A stretch of 14,692 nucleotides of DNA from NCBI GenBank assembly GCA_002371715.1, contig DFGF01000105.1, forward strand, positions 22,354-37,045, given 5' to 3'. Shown piece after piece: positions 6,241 through 13,052 of the stretch; positions within the stretch are counted from its first letter, which is position 1; every line of letters starts with the position of its first letter. A program made the position numbers and the translations under genes. The notes beneath the pieces were generated by a model. That model made no database searches and was not told the DNA's origin. It was given only the letters and a program-made list of their open reading frames with translations. The stretch comes from Prevotella sp. UBA3757. GTDB taxonomy: Bacteria; Bacteroidota; Bacteroidia; Bacteroidales; Bacteroidaceae.

Positions 6241-7467
6241 ATGCATCCGTTGCGCTACATACCGCTGATGATGGCCGTCCTGCTGACTGCCGCATGCTCG
6301 TCCGACACCACCGTGACGGAGGTGAAGGTCGTCGACACCCGAATCCCCATGGTGTTCGGCACGTCCTCGGCATCGGCGTCGGCAGAGACGGAGGTCACCC
6401 GTGCGCCATTAGAAGGAACCCATCAGTCCTTTAAGGTGGGCACGTGGAAAGCCTTTGGCACCGACGCTCAGCAGAACGTGATGGATGGATACAAGGTAGA
6501 CTACACCTCAACGGCTAAAACCGACGCTCCGGATAGCTACAACTGGTACTACGAAGGTGTCAACAACCAGATTCTGCGCTACTGGGACCTCTCGGCATTC
6601 CCCTATGAGTTCCGTGCCGTGGCACCATACCTGTTAGGAGCAACTATTACGCCTACGGGCATCACGGTTGACGTCAGTAGCAAGCCCTTCAAAGCACAGT
6701 GGCTAAATGGTGAAACCTATAATGTAAGCGATGCTGAGAGCGAAGCCTGCCTGGTGGCTCATGTGAGCCGTGCCAAGGATGGTTCAAACTACGTGGACAG
6801 GGACATCATCAAGCAGTCTGAAATCAGTAGCACAGGTGACGCCACTCGTGAGGTCAACCTGCCCTTCCACCACCTTATCTCGAAGGTGGGCTTCCGTATC
6901 TATATCGACGACCCACAGCCTACATCTAAGGACTATAAGGTGGCCATCAAGAGTCTGACCATCACCGCAGAGAAGGACGGCTTCATTACGGAAAGCAAGA
7001 AGTACACCGCAACGTACGATAAAAGCCAGAGCGAACCCGGCAACCTGGGCATCGGCACGTTCTCAGCAGATGCAACAGAAAACCCGTTCACGCTGATAAC
7101 GCATGGCGAATATACGGGTGTAGACCTTCGAAAGAAACTGCACCGCGAGGATGCCTTCGACCTCTGCCCGAACTTCTTGCAGCAGATACCGCAAAGCGGT
7201 GTCAAGATTCGGGTCAAGCTTTCGTTGGAGACCAATCACTATTCGACAGGCGGCAATATAGACTCGCGTGACAAGAAGGACTACGAGCGACTGCTCAGCC
7301 TGGACAGGACCAAGACCACTGGCGACGAATTCACATGGGAGCCGGAGAAGAAGTACATCTACTATCTGCACATACCCAACATCCACAGCCACGAGATATT
7401 CCTCGACACCTGCGAGATACTTGACTGGGATGCTGTCGAATCAGGAAATATAGACATAGGACTATAA
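6241..7467 (+). CDS. Fimbrillin family lipoprotein F2 (one module)
   Basis: This is a 408-residue lipoprotein (MHPLRYIPLMMAVLLTAAC, Cys19) with a Thr-Arg site at Arg54 (EVTR|AP). I chose ATG 6241, preceded by AATAAAGAG like the leader of the DUF5119 gene; an in-frame TTG at 6223 would add six residues and cannot be excluded. Family marks are RYWDLSAFPYEFRAVAPY (about residues 113-130), PFHHLISKVGFRIYID (about 208-223) and the closing strand FLDTCEILDWDAV with Trp396. Such proteins are type V pilin subunits or minor pilins, exported as lipoproteins and assembled on the outer membrane by strand exchange. F3 starts 14 bp after its stop, so F2 and F3 form an operon, probably driven from the repeat-rich region upstream. 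Whether it is a stalk, tip or anchor subunit is not clear. Confidence 0.8.
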   Translation: MHPLRYIPLMMAVLLTAACSSDTTVTEVKVVDTRIPMVFGTSSASASAETEVTRAPLEGTHQSFKVGTWKAFGTDAQQNVMDGYKVDYTSTAKTDAPDSYNWYYEGVNNQILRYWDLSAFPYEFRAVAPYLLGATITPTGITVDVSSKPFKAQWLNGETYNVSDAESEACLVAHVSRAKDGSNYVDRDIIKQSEISSTGDATREVNLPFHHLISKVGFRIYIDDPQPTSKDYKVAIKSLTITAEKDGFITESKKYTATYDKSQSEPGNLGIGTFSADATENPFTLITHGEYTGVDLRKKLHREDAFDLCPNFLQQIPQSGVKIRVKLSLETNHYSTGGNIDSRDKKDYERLLSLDRTKTTGDEFTWEPEKKYIYYLHIPNIHSHEIFLDTCEILDWDAVESGNIDIGL

Positions 7468-7476
7468 AATAAGATA

Positions 7477-7490
7477 ATGAAGTGAAGAAG
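7477..7490 (+). promoter_or_regulatory. Start region of F3 with a TGAAG duplication and GTG start
   Basis: The bases read ATGAAGTGAAGAAG. The ATG at 7477 is followed after one codon by TGA, so it cannot start F3; the in-frame start is GTG 7482. Removing one TGAAG copy (7478-7482 or 7483-7487) would give ATGAAGAAGTTATTC, a standard MKKLF lipoprotein start. The GTG start restores the same first residues. Confidence 0.7.
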
Positions 7491-9824
7491 TTATTCTATT
7501 ACATATTGCCCATGGTTGCACTCTGTGCCCTGGTGTCCTGCTCAGAAGACACCACCGGTACAGCCAGTTCGGATGTGCAACAGGGCAAGACACCCATTGC
7601 CTTCTTGGCTGACGGCAACATCGTGACGCGTGGCGGCGTCGTGACCCGTACGGGTTTCAAGGCAGAGACAAAGGTCGTGGTGCGCATCAAGGCAGAGGTG
7701 GACATAACAGGCTCAACCTTAAAGCCGCGCTATACCCATACGTCGCTGAAAGCTAAGGTGGAAACGACGGCAAACGATGAACACAATACCGCGTGGGGGC
7801 TGACGGGTACACATTCGGATTTGGAATATATTCCGACGACTCAGGAACGTTACTGGGACGATGCCTACGGACGCGACTCCAAACTGACGGTCTATGCCGT
7901 GGCCGTGCCTGATAAGAATGACGACACTATTCTGCCAGATGTAATCCTCAATCAGGCGGGCGAACATGCTGAAACGCTTGACTGGTACTCAGTTGACTCT
8001 GAGAGCGATTTGGTCAGTTGGAAAGTATCTGCCCAGCAAAGTGCTGATACTCGTGGCAAAGAAGACCTCGCCTATAGCAATAACATCAAGGAAGGCGAAA
8101 CAACGTATAAAGGCCGCTATCACCAGACCTATACTGATGGAGCATGGAAAAAGAGCATGGAGTTTGGCTGTTTGGCTTGGCAGTCCCAAGATCCCAATAA
8201 TACCTCTGTCACCGTTGGTATGTTTGACCGTGGCCACCTCGTCTTCAAGCACGCCCTGACGTGGATAACCATCGTGCTGACGGAGGGAGCAGGCTTTAAA
8301 AATACAGATAACACAGATTTTAATTGGACTAAGGGCAATACATCAGTGACCCAGAACATTACGCTGACAGGATTTCCGACAAGTGGAAAACTGGATGTCA
8401 GTACTGGCGTGTGGTCGTCGGCCGACTTAGTCACCAATGTCGACATCACGCAGATGGACGAGTCCGTCGATGCTGTTGGTAAAACCGTTCGTACCCTGCA
8501 TGCTTACGTATTGCCTGGAACCACCCTTAAAGATGTAGAAACTAACGTCATCGCCTTCGAGATAGATAACGCCAAATATTATGTCAAAGGCAAGCAGATT
8601 GCTGAAGCCATCCAGAGTAATACCACAAAGGGTGATGCCAACTTTACTAAGACAGAGATAGGCAAGCACTACACCATCAACCTCACCATTGGTAAGACGG
8701 GCATCAGCGACATGACGGCAGCTATCCTCGATTGGGAAGACGTAAATTCCGATGAAATCAAGCCCAGCAATGCAACAGCCTTCTTCATTTTCGAAGACCG
8801 CGCGACAAAACTCGGTTCTGGAGCCGAAGGACGGTTCGATATCTATCGTGCAGGTGTAAACGCAGGCGATGGCTCTTGGCTAACAGGCTACGAAACTACT
8901 GCTGCAAATAAGTCTTATTCGACAGACCACTGGACAACTGACTGGTACTGGCCGGACAACAATACCTACTATCACTTCCGTGCCATAGGGCCAAGGACAT
9001 CAGGAACTGCGCCTTTAACCTTTATACCGGTTAGTGGCGGCAGTGACTACTTCACTATCAATTCAGGTGCTATCGCTGATGGCGCAGCTAACGACTACGT
9101 ATGGGGTGCCCCGTTCACTTATGTCGACAATCAGTACAAGATTAATTACGATAACACGAAAGGCTTTGACAATACCGTTACCGTAGGTGAAAACACTAAA
9201 AATCAGCTGTCGCCAGCCATCAATGCTACCACCAGCCAAATCAAGATGCTGCTCTTCCACATGATGAGCAAGATTAACGTGACGGTGAAGACCACAACGG
9301 ATGCTGGCAAGGTTAAGTTGCAGGATGGCAGCAAAAATACAAAGGTCGAGATACTCAACTTCCTGCAAGAAGGTAAGGTGCTGATGGGAACGGGTGCCGT
9401 ATCTACAATCAGTACCAGCAGAACAGCGTCCGTTTCAATGACCGAAGGAACTTACACGGCAGAATCAGGAACAACCCCTGCCAGCTACTCCTTCTCCTAC
9501 GGCATCGTGCCGCAGGCACTAAAATGGACTGAAGATCCGGCAGGCACTATCGGCCTGCGCATCACAACCCCCGACGGTAACGTCTACACCATCAGCGACT
9601 TAAGCAAATATGCGGGCACCGTGGGCGAAACCAACCTGAAGAATCCCTATACAGAGACATCAACAGGTTCAGGCAAGTACACTATCGACGCCTGGTATCC
9701 GCACTATCAGTACACCTATAACGTGACCATCACCAAGACCGGCATTGCCAACATCACGGCAGCCGTACTGCCCTGGGAGGAAGTGGTAACTGACTTGGGC
9801 ACGATCAATCTGGAGAACAATTGA
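7482..9824 (+). CDS. Two-module fimbrillin family lipoprotein F3
   Basis: This 780-residue protein has a lipobox LVSC (Cys20) and two Thr-Arg sites (Arg50 and Arg56). Module 1 has RYWDDAYGRDSKLTVYAVAVP (about residues 124-144), FKHALTWITIVL (about 256) and a closing GKTGISDMTAAILDWEDV with Trp418. Module 2 repeats the plan: DWYWPDNNTYYHFRAIGP (about 488), FHMMSKINVTV (about 592) and the closing TKTGIANITAAVLPWEEV with a Trp near 765. It is about twice the length of a single-module fimbrillin and is paralogous to F4 over both modules. It probably works as a pilus subunit or accessory protein on the cell surface. It starts 14 bp after F2 from a GTG codon, where a 5-bp duplication has put the nearest ATG out of frame. 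GC falls from 56 of 100 bases (7501-7600) to 40 of 100 (8301-8400). Confidence 0.82.
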   Translation: MKKLFYYILPMVALCALVSCSEDTTGTASSDVQQGKTPIAFLADGNIVTRGGVVTRTGFKAETKVVVRIKAEVDITGSTLKPRYTHTSLKAKVETTANDEHNTAWGLTGTHSDLEYIPTTQERYWDDAYGRDSKLTVYAVAVPDKNDDTILPDVILNQAGEHAETLDWYSVDSESDLVSWKVSAQQSADTRGKEDLAYSNNIKEGETTYKGRYHQTYTDGAWKKSMEFGCLAWQSQDPNNTSVTVGMFDRGHLVFKHALTWITIVLTEGAGFKNTDNTDFNWTKGNTSVTQNITLTGFPTSGKLDVSTGVWSSADLVTNVDITQMDESVDAVGKTVRTLHAYVLPGTTLKDVETNVIAFEIDNAKYYVKGKQIAEAIQSNTTKGDANFTKTEIGKHYTINLTIGKTGISDMTAAILDWEDVNSDEIKPSNATAFFIFEDRATKLGSGAEGRFDIYRAGVNAGDGSWLTGYETTAANKSYSTDHWTTDWYWPDNNTYYHFRAIGPRTSGTAPLTFIPVSGGSDYFTINSGAIADGAANDYVWGAPFTYVDNQYKINYDNTKGFDNTVTVGENTKNQLSPAINATTSQIKMLLFHMMSKINVTVKTTTDAGKVKLQDGSKNTKVEILNFLQEGKVLMGTGAVSTISTSRTASVSMTEGTYTAESGTTPASYSFSYGIVPQALKWTEDPAGTIGLRITTPDGNVYTISDLSKYAGTVGETNLKNPYTETSTGSGKYTIDAWYPHYQYTYNVTITKTGIANITAAVLPWEEVVTDLGTINLENN

Positions 9825-9848
9825 GGGCTGAGGGATGATGGCTGAGGG
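9825..9848 (+). repeat. 14-bp-period GGCTGAGGG repeat after F3
   Basis: GGCTGAGGG occurs at 9826-9834 and 9840-9848, starting one base after the F3 stop. A related pair with the same 14-bp period and a shared GATGGCTGA core follows the F4 stop at 12974-13001. The remaining bases up to 9911 are AT-rich and show no further structure. Confidence 0.7.
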
Positions 9849-9911
9849 TTGAGTGGGTGTTAAAAAAGACAAAAAGAAATAGAATATATACGATAATAAT
9901 TCAAAAAGGCG

Positions 9912-9919
9912 TAAATTTG
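9912..9919 (+). promoter_or_regulatory. -7 promoter element (TAAATTTG) before the truncated ATPase gene
   Basis: TAAATTTG fits the Bacteroidetes TAnnTTTG element exactly and ends 35 bp before the GTG start at 9955. No TTTG -33 box is visible at the usual 19-21 bp spacing. It suggests that the ATPase-like gene is transcribed separately from the fimbrillin operon. Confidence 0.5.
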
Positions 9920-9954
9920 TAAATTATAAACAGTACATAAACAGCATATAAACT

Positions 9955-10626
9955 GTGGGCACATACATCAACAAAGGGAACTTCGCGTTCCAGGGTACAA
10001 GAAACGGGGAATACGTTGACAAGTCGGAGCTGATAGCCGTTGTCAACAAGACCCTGCAGACACGCCAGCGTTACAGCTGTGTGTCGCGTAGCCGCCGCTT
10101 CGGCAAGTCGATGGCGGCAGAGATGTTGTGTGCCTACTACGACAAGTCGTGCGACTCGCGCCACCTGTTTGCTGACCTGAAGATAGCCAGCCATCCGTCG
10201 TTCGAGCAGCACCTGAACAAATATCCCGTCATCTATGTGGATATGACCAATTTCGTGACGGATGCGTGTGATGATATTGTGAAGAAACTGGACGATGAAC
10301 TCGTCAACGATATCAGCAAGGCCTGCGTGCTCTCGATAGCCTACTATGCCGCCCGCGACAAATACGTCATCCACCGTGAGTATCAGAGCGGTAAGGGCTT
10401 TGCCGACCTGGTGCTGATACCCCGTAAGCATGTGGACTCGCCAGCCGTCATCGTAGAGCTAAAATACGACAAGGATGCCGACACCGCCATCAGCCAGATC
10501 CTGCGAAAGCAGTATCCGGCTAAGATAGCCGAATATGCTGACAATCTGCTGCTCGTAGGCATCAGCTACGACCGGGAAACCAAGCAGCATGAGTGTAAGA
10601 TTTGTTTAGTGAAGAGTGAAAAATGA
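9955..10626 (+). CDS. AAA-ATPase-like/DUF1703 protein with an internal in-frame deletion
   Basis: The 223 residues join the two ends of a protein that is normally about 520-580 residues. The N-terminus has the family opening MGTYINKGNF, YVDKSELI and the P-loop stretch SRSRRFGKS (about residues 44-52), then PVIYVDMTNF. Near residues 118-124 the sequence passes straight into the C-terminal PD-(D/E)XK (DUF1703) region: VLSIAYYAARDKY, GKGFADLVLIP with Asp151, and VELK with Glu168 and Lys170. The Walker B and sensor parts (LIDEYDKP and LTGITKFS in the intact relative at 13053) are missing, so ATPase activity is unlikely, but the nuclease-fold motif survives. I chose GTG 9955 because it gives the family's MGTY opening. 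The last residues (VKSEK) and stop come from a repeat copy. It may be a decaying gene or a small nuclease-only derivative. The cellular role of the family is not established. Confidence 0.78.
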   Translation: MGTYINKGNFAFQGTRNGEYVDKSELIAVVNKTLQTRQRYSCVSRSRRFGKSMAAEMLCAYYDKSCDSRHLFADLKIASHPSFEQHLNKYPVIYVDMTNFVTDACDDIVKKLDDELVNDISKACVLSIAYYAARDKYVIHREYQSGKGFADLVLIPRKHVDSPAVIVELKYDKDADTAISQILRKQYPAKIAEYADNLLLVGISYDRETKQHECKICLVKSEK

Positions 10627-10652
10627 AGAGTGAAGAATTTGCTACCGCTATA
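10609..10652 (+). repeat. Fourth copy of the GAAGAATTTGCTACCGC repeat, before F4
   Basis: GTGAAGAGTGAAAAATGAAG is followed by AGTGAAGAATTTGCTACCGC and TATA. It matches copies A and B at 2647-2727 in both sequence and setting: it covers the stop codon of the gene before it and lies 14 bp upstream of a fimbrial-locus gene. Confidence 0.85.
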
Positions 10653-10665
10653 GAAAGATAATAAT

Positions 10666-12972
10666 ATGTTAAAAACGAATAGAACAACATATCGCACACT
10701 ACACGTCGGACCGCTTGCGGCCTTCTGCCTGCTGATGCTGACGGCATGCAGCTCTGACACCGTACAGCCTGACAACGGCACCGACCAGCAGGGCAAGACA
10801 CCCATCGAACTGACGGTGGGAATCATGGGGGAAGGCTCGGCCGCCACCCGTACTGTCGTCACCAATGATGACCTGTATGGCCAAAAGGCTAAGGCATTTG
10901 AGGCTGGCACCAGCCTGTATATGGTGATGAAGAGCGAAGAGAAAGTGGCATCTACTCCAGCCGTCGGAGCTAAATACACCAGCACGATGGGTACGACAGA
11001 GGCAGCAGTTACAACTGCTTCAAATGTCAATCCTGTAAAGTTTACAGACAATTATATCCGCTATTGGGAAGATGCCCATTCTCGTAACTCTCTGCTCTCC
11101 ATCTATGCTGCTTGTGTGCCCAGTTGTAGTGACGCTATAACAATAGGCAGTGAGTCGAGTTATAACAGCAACACTTGGAGTAGTCCGGAACCTTATACGG
11201 AAATCAGCTGGCCACTTGGTAATGCTTCCGTCGCTAATCAGAATACTGGTGATTTCATTAAGAAGCAAGACCTCTGCTTTAGCAACAATATCTCTAACCT
11301 TGTAGGCAATGATCCTGCAGACAACCGTATTGGCTTCCTTGAAACGAAGAAGTTCGATAGTAAAACAATGTATTTCTATCACGCCCTGACCAAGATAACC
11401 TTCAAAATCAGCAAGGGCGATGGCTTTGCTGCTGGTGATGCTTTTGCTTTCTCAAACACAAACGAGAACATCGTGTTGAAGGGCTTTAATACCGGTGGCA
11501 CGTTTGATATTGTCAAAGGCGAGTTTACTGCTTCTACGGTTAAGGCAGATACAGAAATCAAAGAACTTGCTAATACTAAGGCCACAGGTGCTTCCGAAGC
11601 CCATGTATTAAGTGCCCTTTTAGCGCCAGGTACCGACTTAAGCGATGCCACTGTGAAGGATGCCATCCATTTCACGCTTGAGCATAATGAATATAAACTC
11701 ACCAAGAAAGCACTGATGGATGCTATTGGTGACAAGAAACTCCCTCATACGGAAAGTTTAGTAGCAGAAAAGCAATTGCTCGCATTGACTGGAGACCACA
11801 AGATGCGCGCAGGCGTACACTATATCTTCACTCTAACCGTGGGCAAGACAGGCATCAGCAACCTCACGGCAGCAGTGGTGCCTTGGGAAGAAGTGACGGC
11901 TAGTGTTACACCAAGTAATGCAAGAATCACACTCTCGCTCTTAGACAAAGGAGAGCGGCAAAAGGGTTCCTTTGATTTATATAGAAAAGCAGTAGAGTCT
12001 TCTACCATTGACGATGATTTTCTTAACTTCAAAGATTGGACTTCTGGCTATACTGCGAATGACAACAAGCTAACACTAACAGAAAACAACACTGGAGTAT
12101 ATACTACCAGTTGGTATTGGCCCAATAGTAAGACCTTCTATCACCTTCGTGCGGTGATGCCGACAAATACCACTGTAAGTGCTGATGCAACTAATGGTGA
12201 TTATATTACGCTGACAGGTGCTAGCACTTTCACAGATGTCTGCTGGGGTGCTCCGTTCAGGGCAAAAGATAAGGAAAACCTTGGTATTCCTGCAAACACT
12301 GATGGGAAACTTACGTATTCGCTTACGACAGGCTTTGACAACAAAGGTACAAATGATACGGAGGAAGATCACCAGATATCTAAGGCTATCGGAACAACTA
12401 CTAGCACCATCAACTTAGAGATGTTCCACATGATGAGTGACGTGACCATCGAAATCAAAACTACATCTGGAGCTGACGCTGTGATGCTGAAGGACGAGAC
12501 TGATTCTTCGAATCCTAAGTACACAACGCTCTCGCTGACAAACATCCACCCCACAGGAACAGTGCGGATGGGTGACGGTTTAGTGACACCCACAGGGACA
12601 GTAACCACGGTGAATAGCGGCAATATCACAACTTATGATGAGGCAAACAAGAAATATACGTGGTGCTATGGGTTTGTACCTCAGCCTCTGTATGGAAGTG
12701 ACAACAATGCCACTACAGACGATGTGATGCTGACTATTACCACTCCCGACAACAACCAGTACATCATCGACATGAAAGATGTTGTGGCCTCTACAGTTGG
12801 TAACAACCTGATTGCAGATCCCTATGGCTCCAGCAAAAAAATCAACTACTGGTATCCTAACTTCAAGTACACCTACACCTTCACCCTGAAGAAGACGGGC
12901 ATCAGTGTTTCAGCCACCCTGGCCGACTGGGAAAACGTGACGGCAGGCGACGACAACGTACAGATAGAATGA
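10666..12972 (+). CDS. Two-module fimbrillin family lipoprotein F4
   Basis: This 768-residue protein has a lipobox LTAC (Cys28) and a Thr-Arg site at Arg62. Module 1 has RYWEDAHSRNSLLSIYAACVP (about residues 132-152), FYHALTKITFKI (about 237) and the closing GKTGISNLTAAVVPWEEV with Trp407. Module 2 has SWYWPNSKTFYHLRAVMP (about 482), CWGAPF, FHMMSDVTIEI (about 586) and the closing KKTGISVSATLADWENV with Trp755. Plan and motifs match F3 throughout, so the two genes are paralogs, probably from duplication. ATG 10666 follows an A-rich leader (AGAAAGATAATAAT). GC is 58 of 100 bases at 10681-10780 but 37 of 100 at 12001-12100, so the body differs from the signal-peptide end. As with F3, a surface pilus subunit or accessory adhesin is likely; no separate adhesin domain is recognisable. 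Confidence 0.82.
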   Translation: MLKTNRTTYRTLHVGPLAAFCLLMLTACSSDTVQPDNGTDQQGKTPIELTVGIMGEGSAATRTVVTNDDLYGQKAKAFEAGTSLYMVMKSEEKVASTPAVGAKYTSTMGTTEAAVTTASNVNPVKFTDNYIRYWEDAHSRNSLLSIYAACVPSCSDAITIGSESSYNSNTWSSPEPYTEISWPLGNASVANQNTGDFIKKQDLCFSNNISNLVGNDPADNRIGFLETKKFDSKTMYFYHALTKITFKISKGDGFAAGDAFAFSNTNENIVLKGFNTGGTFDIVKGEFTASTVKADTEIKELANTKATGASEAHVLSALLAPGTDLSDATVKDAIHFTLEHNEYKLTKKALMDAIGDKKLPHTESLVAEKQLLALTGDHKMRAGVHYIFTLTVGKTGISNLTAAVVPWEEVTASVTPSNARITLSLLDKGERQKGSFDLYRKAVESSTIDDDFLNFKDWTSGYTANDNKLTLTENNTGVYTTSWYWPNSKTFYHLRAVMPTNTTVSADATNGDYITLTGASTFTDVCWGAPFRAKDKENLGIPANTDGKLTYSLTTGFDNKGTNDTEEDHQISKAIGTTTSTINLEMFHMMSDVTIEIKTTSGADAVMLKDETDSSNPKYTTLSLTNIHPTGTVRMGDGLVTPTGTVTTVNSGNITTYDEANKKYTWCYGFVPQPLYGSDNNATTDDVMLTITTPDNNQYIIDMKDVVASTVGNNLIADPYGSSKKINYWYPNFKYTYTFTLKKTGISVSATLADWENVTAGDDNVQIE

Positions 12973-12973
12973 A

Positions 12974-13001
12974 GGCTGATGTAAGATGGCTGATGTAAGA
13001 A
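12974..13001 (+). repeat. 14-bp tandem repeat GGCTGATGTAAGA(T/A) after F4
   Basis: Two units, 12974-12987 and 12988-13001, start one base after the F4 stop. They share period, position and the GATGGCTGA core with the pair after F3 at 9826-9848. They are not a terminator: no GC-rich stem with a T-run is present. Confidence 0.75.
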
Positions 13002-13013
13002 GTAGAATAGTAA

Positions 13014-13049
13014 ATAAATCGAAAATCGAAAATCAGTAAATCGTAAATA
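13014..13049 (+). repeat. AAATCG-type AT-rich repeat before the ATPase gene
   Basis: The stretch has several AAATCG or AAAATCG units and ends in TAAATCGTAAATA (13037-13049), three bases before the ATG at 13053. The same 13-mer is found just after the gene at 14674-14686. No TAnnTTTG promoter element is visible in the F4-ATPase gap. Confidence 0.65.
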
Positions 13050-13052
13050 ACA

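Noticed and set aside
9955..10626. Calling the shortened ATPase gene a frameshifted pseudogene
   Set aside because: The frame is open from the family-typical start through the nuclease motif; the change is an in-frame internal loss, so it is listed as a CDS with a deletion.
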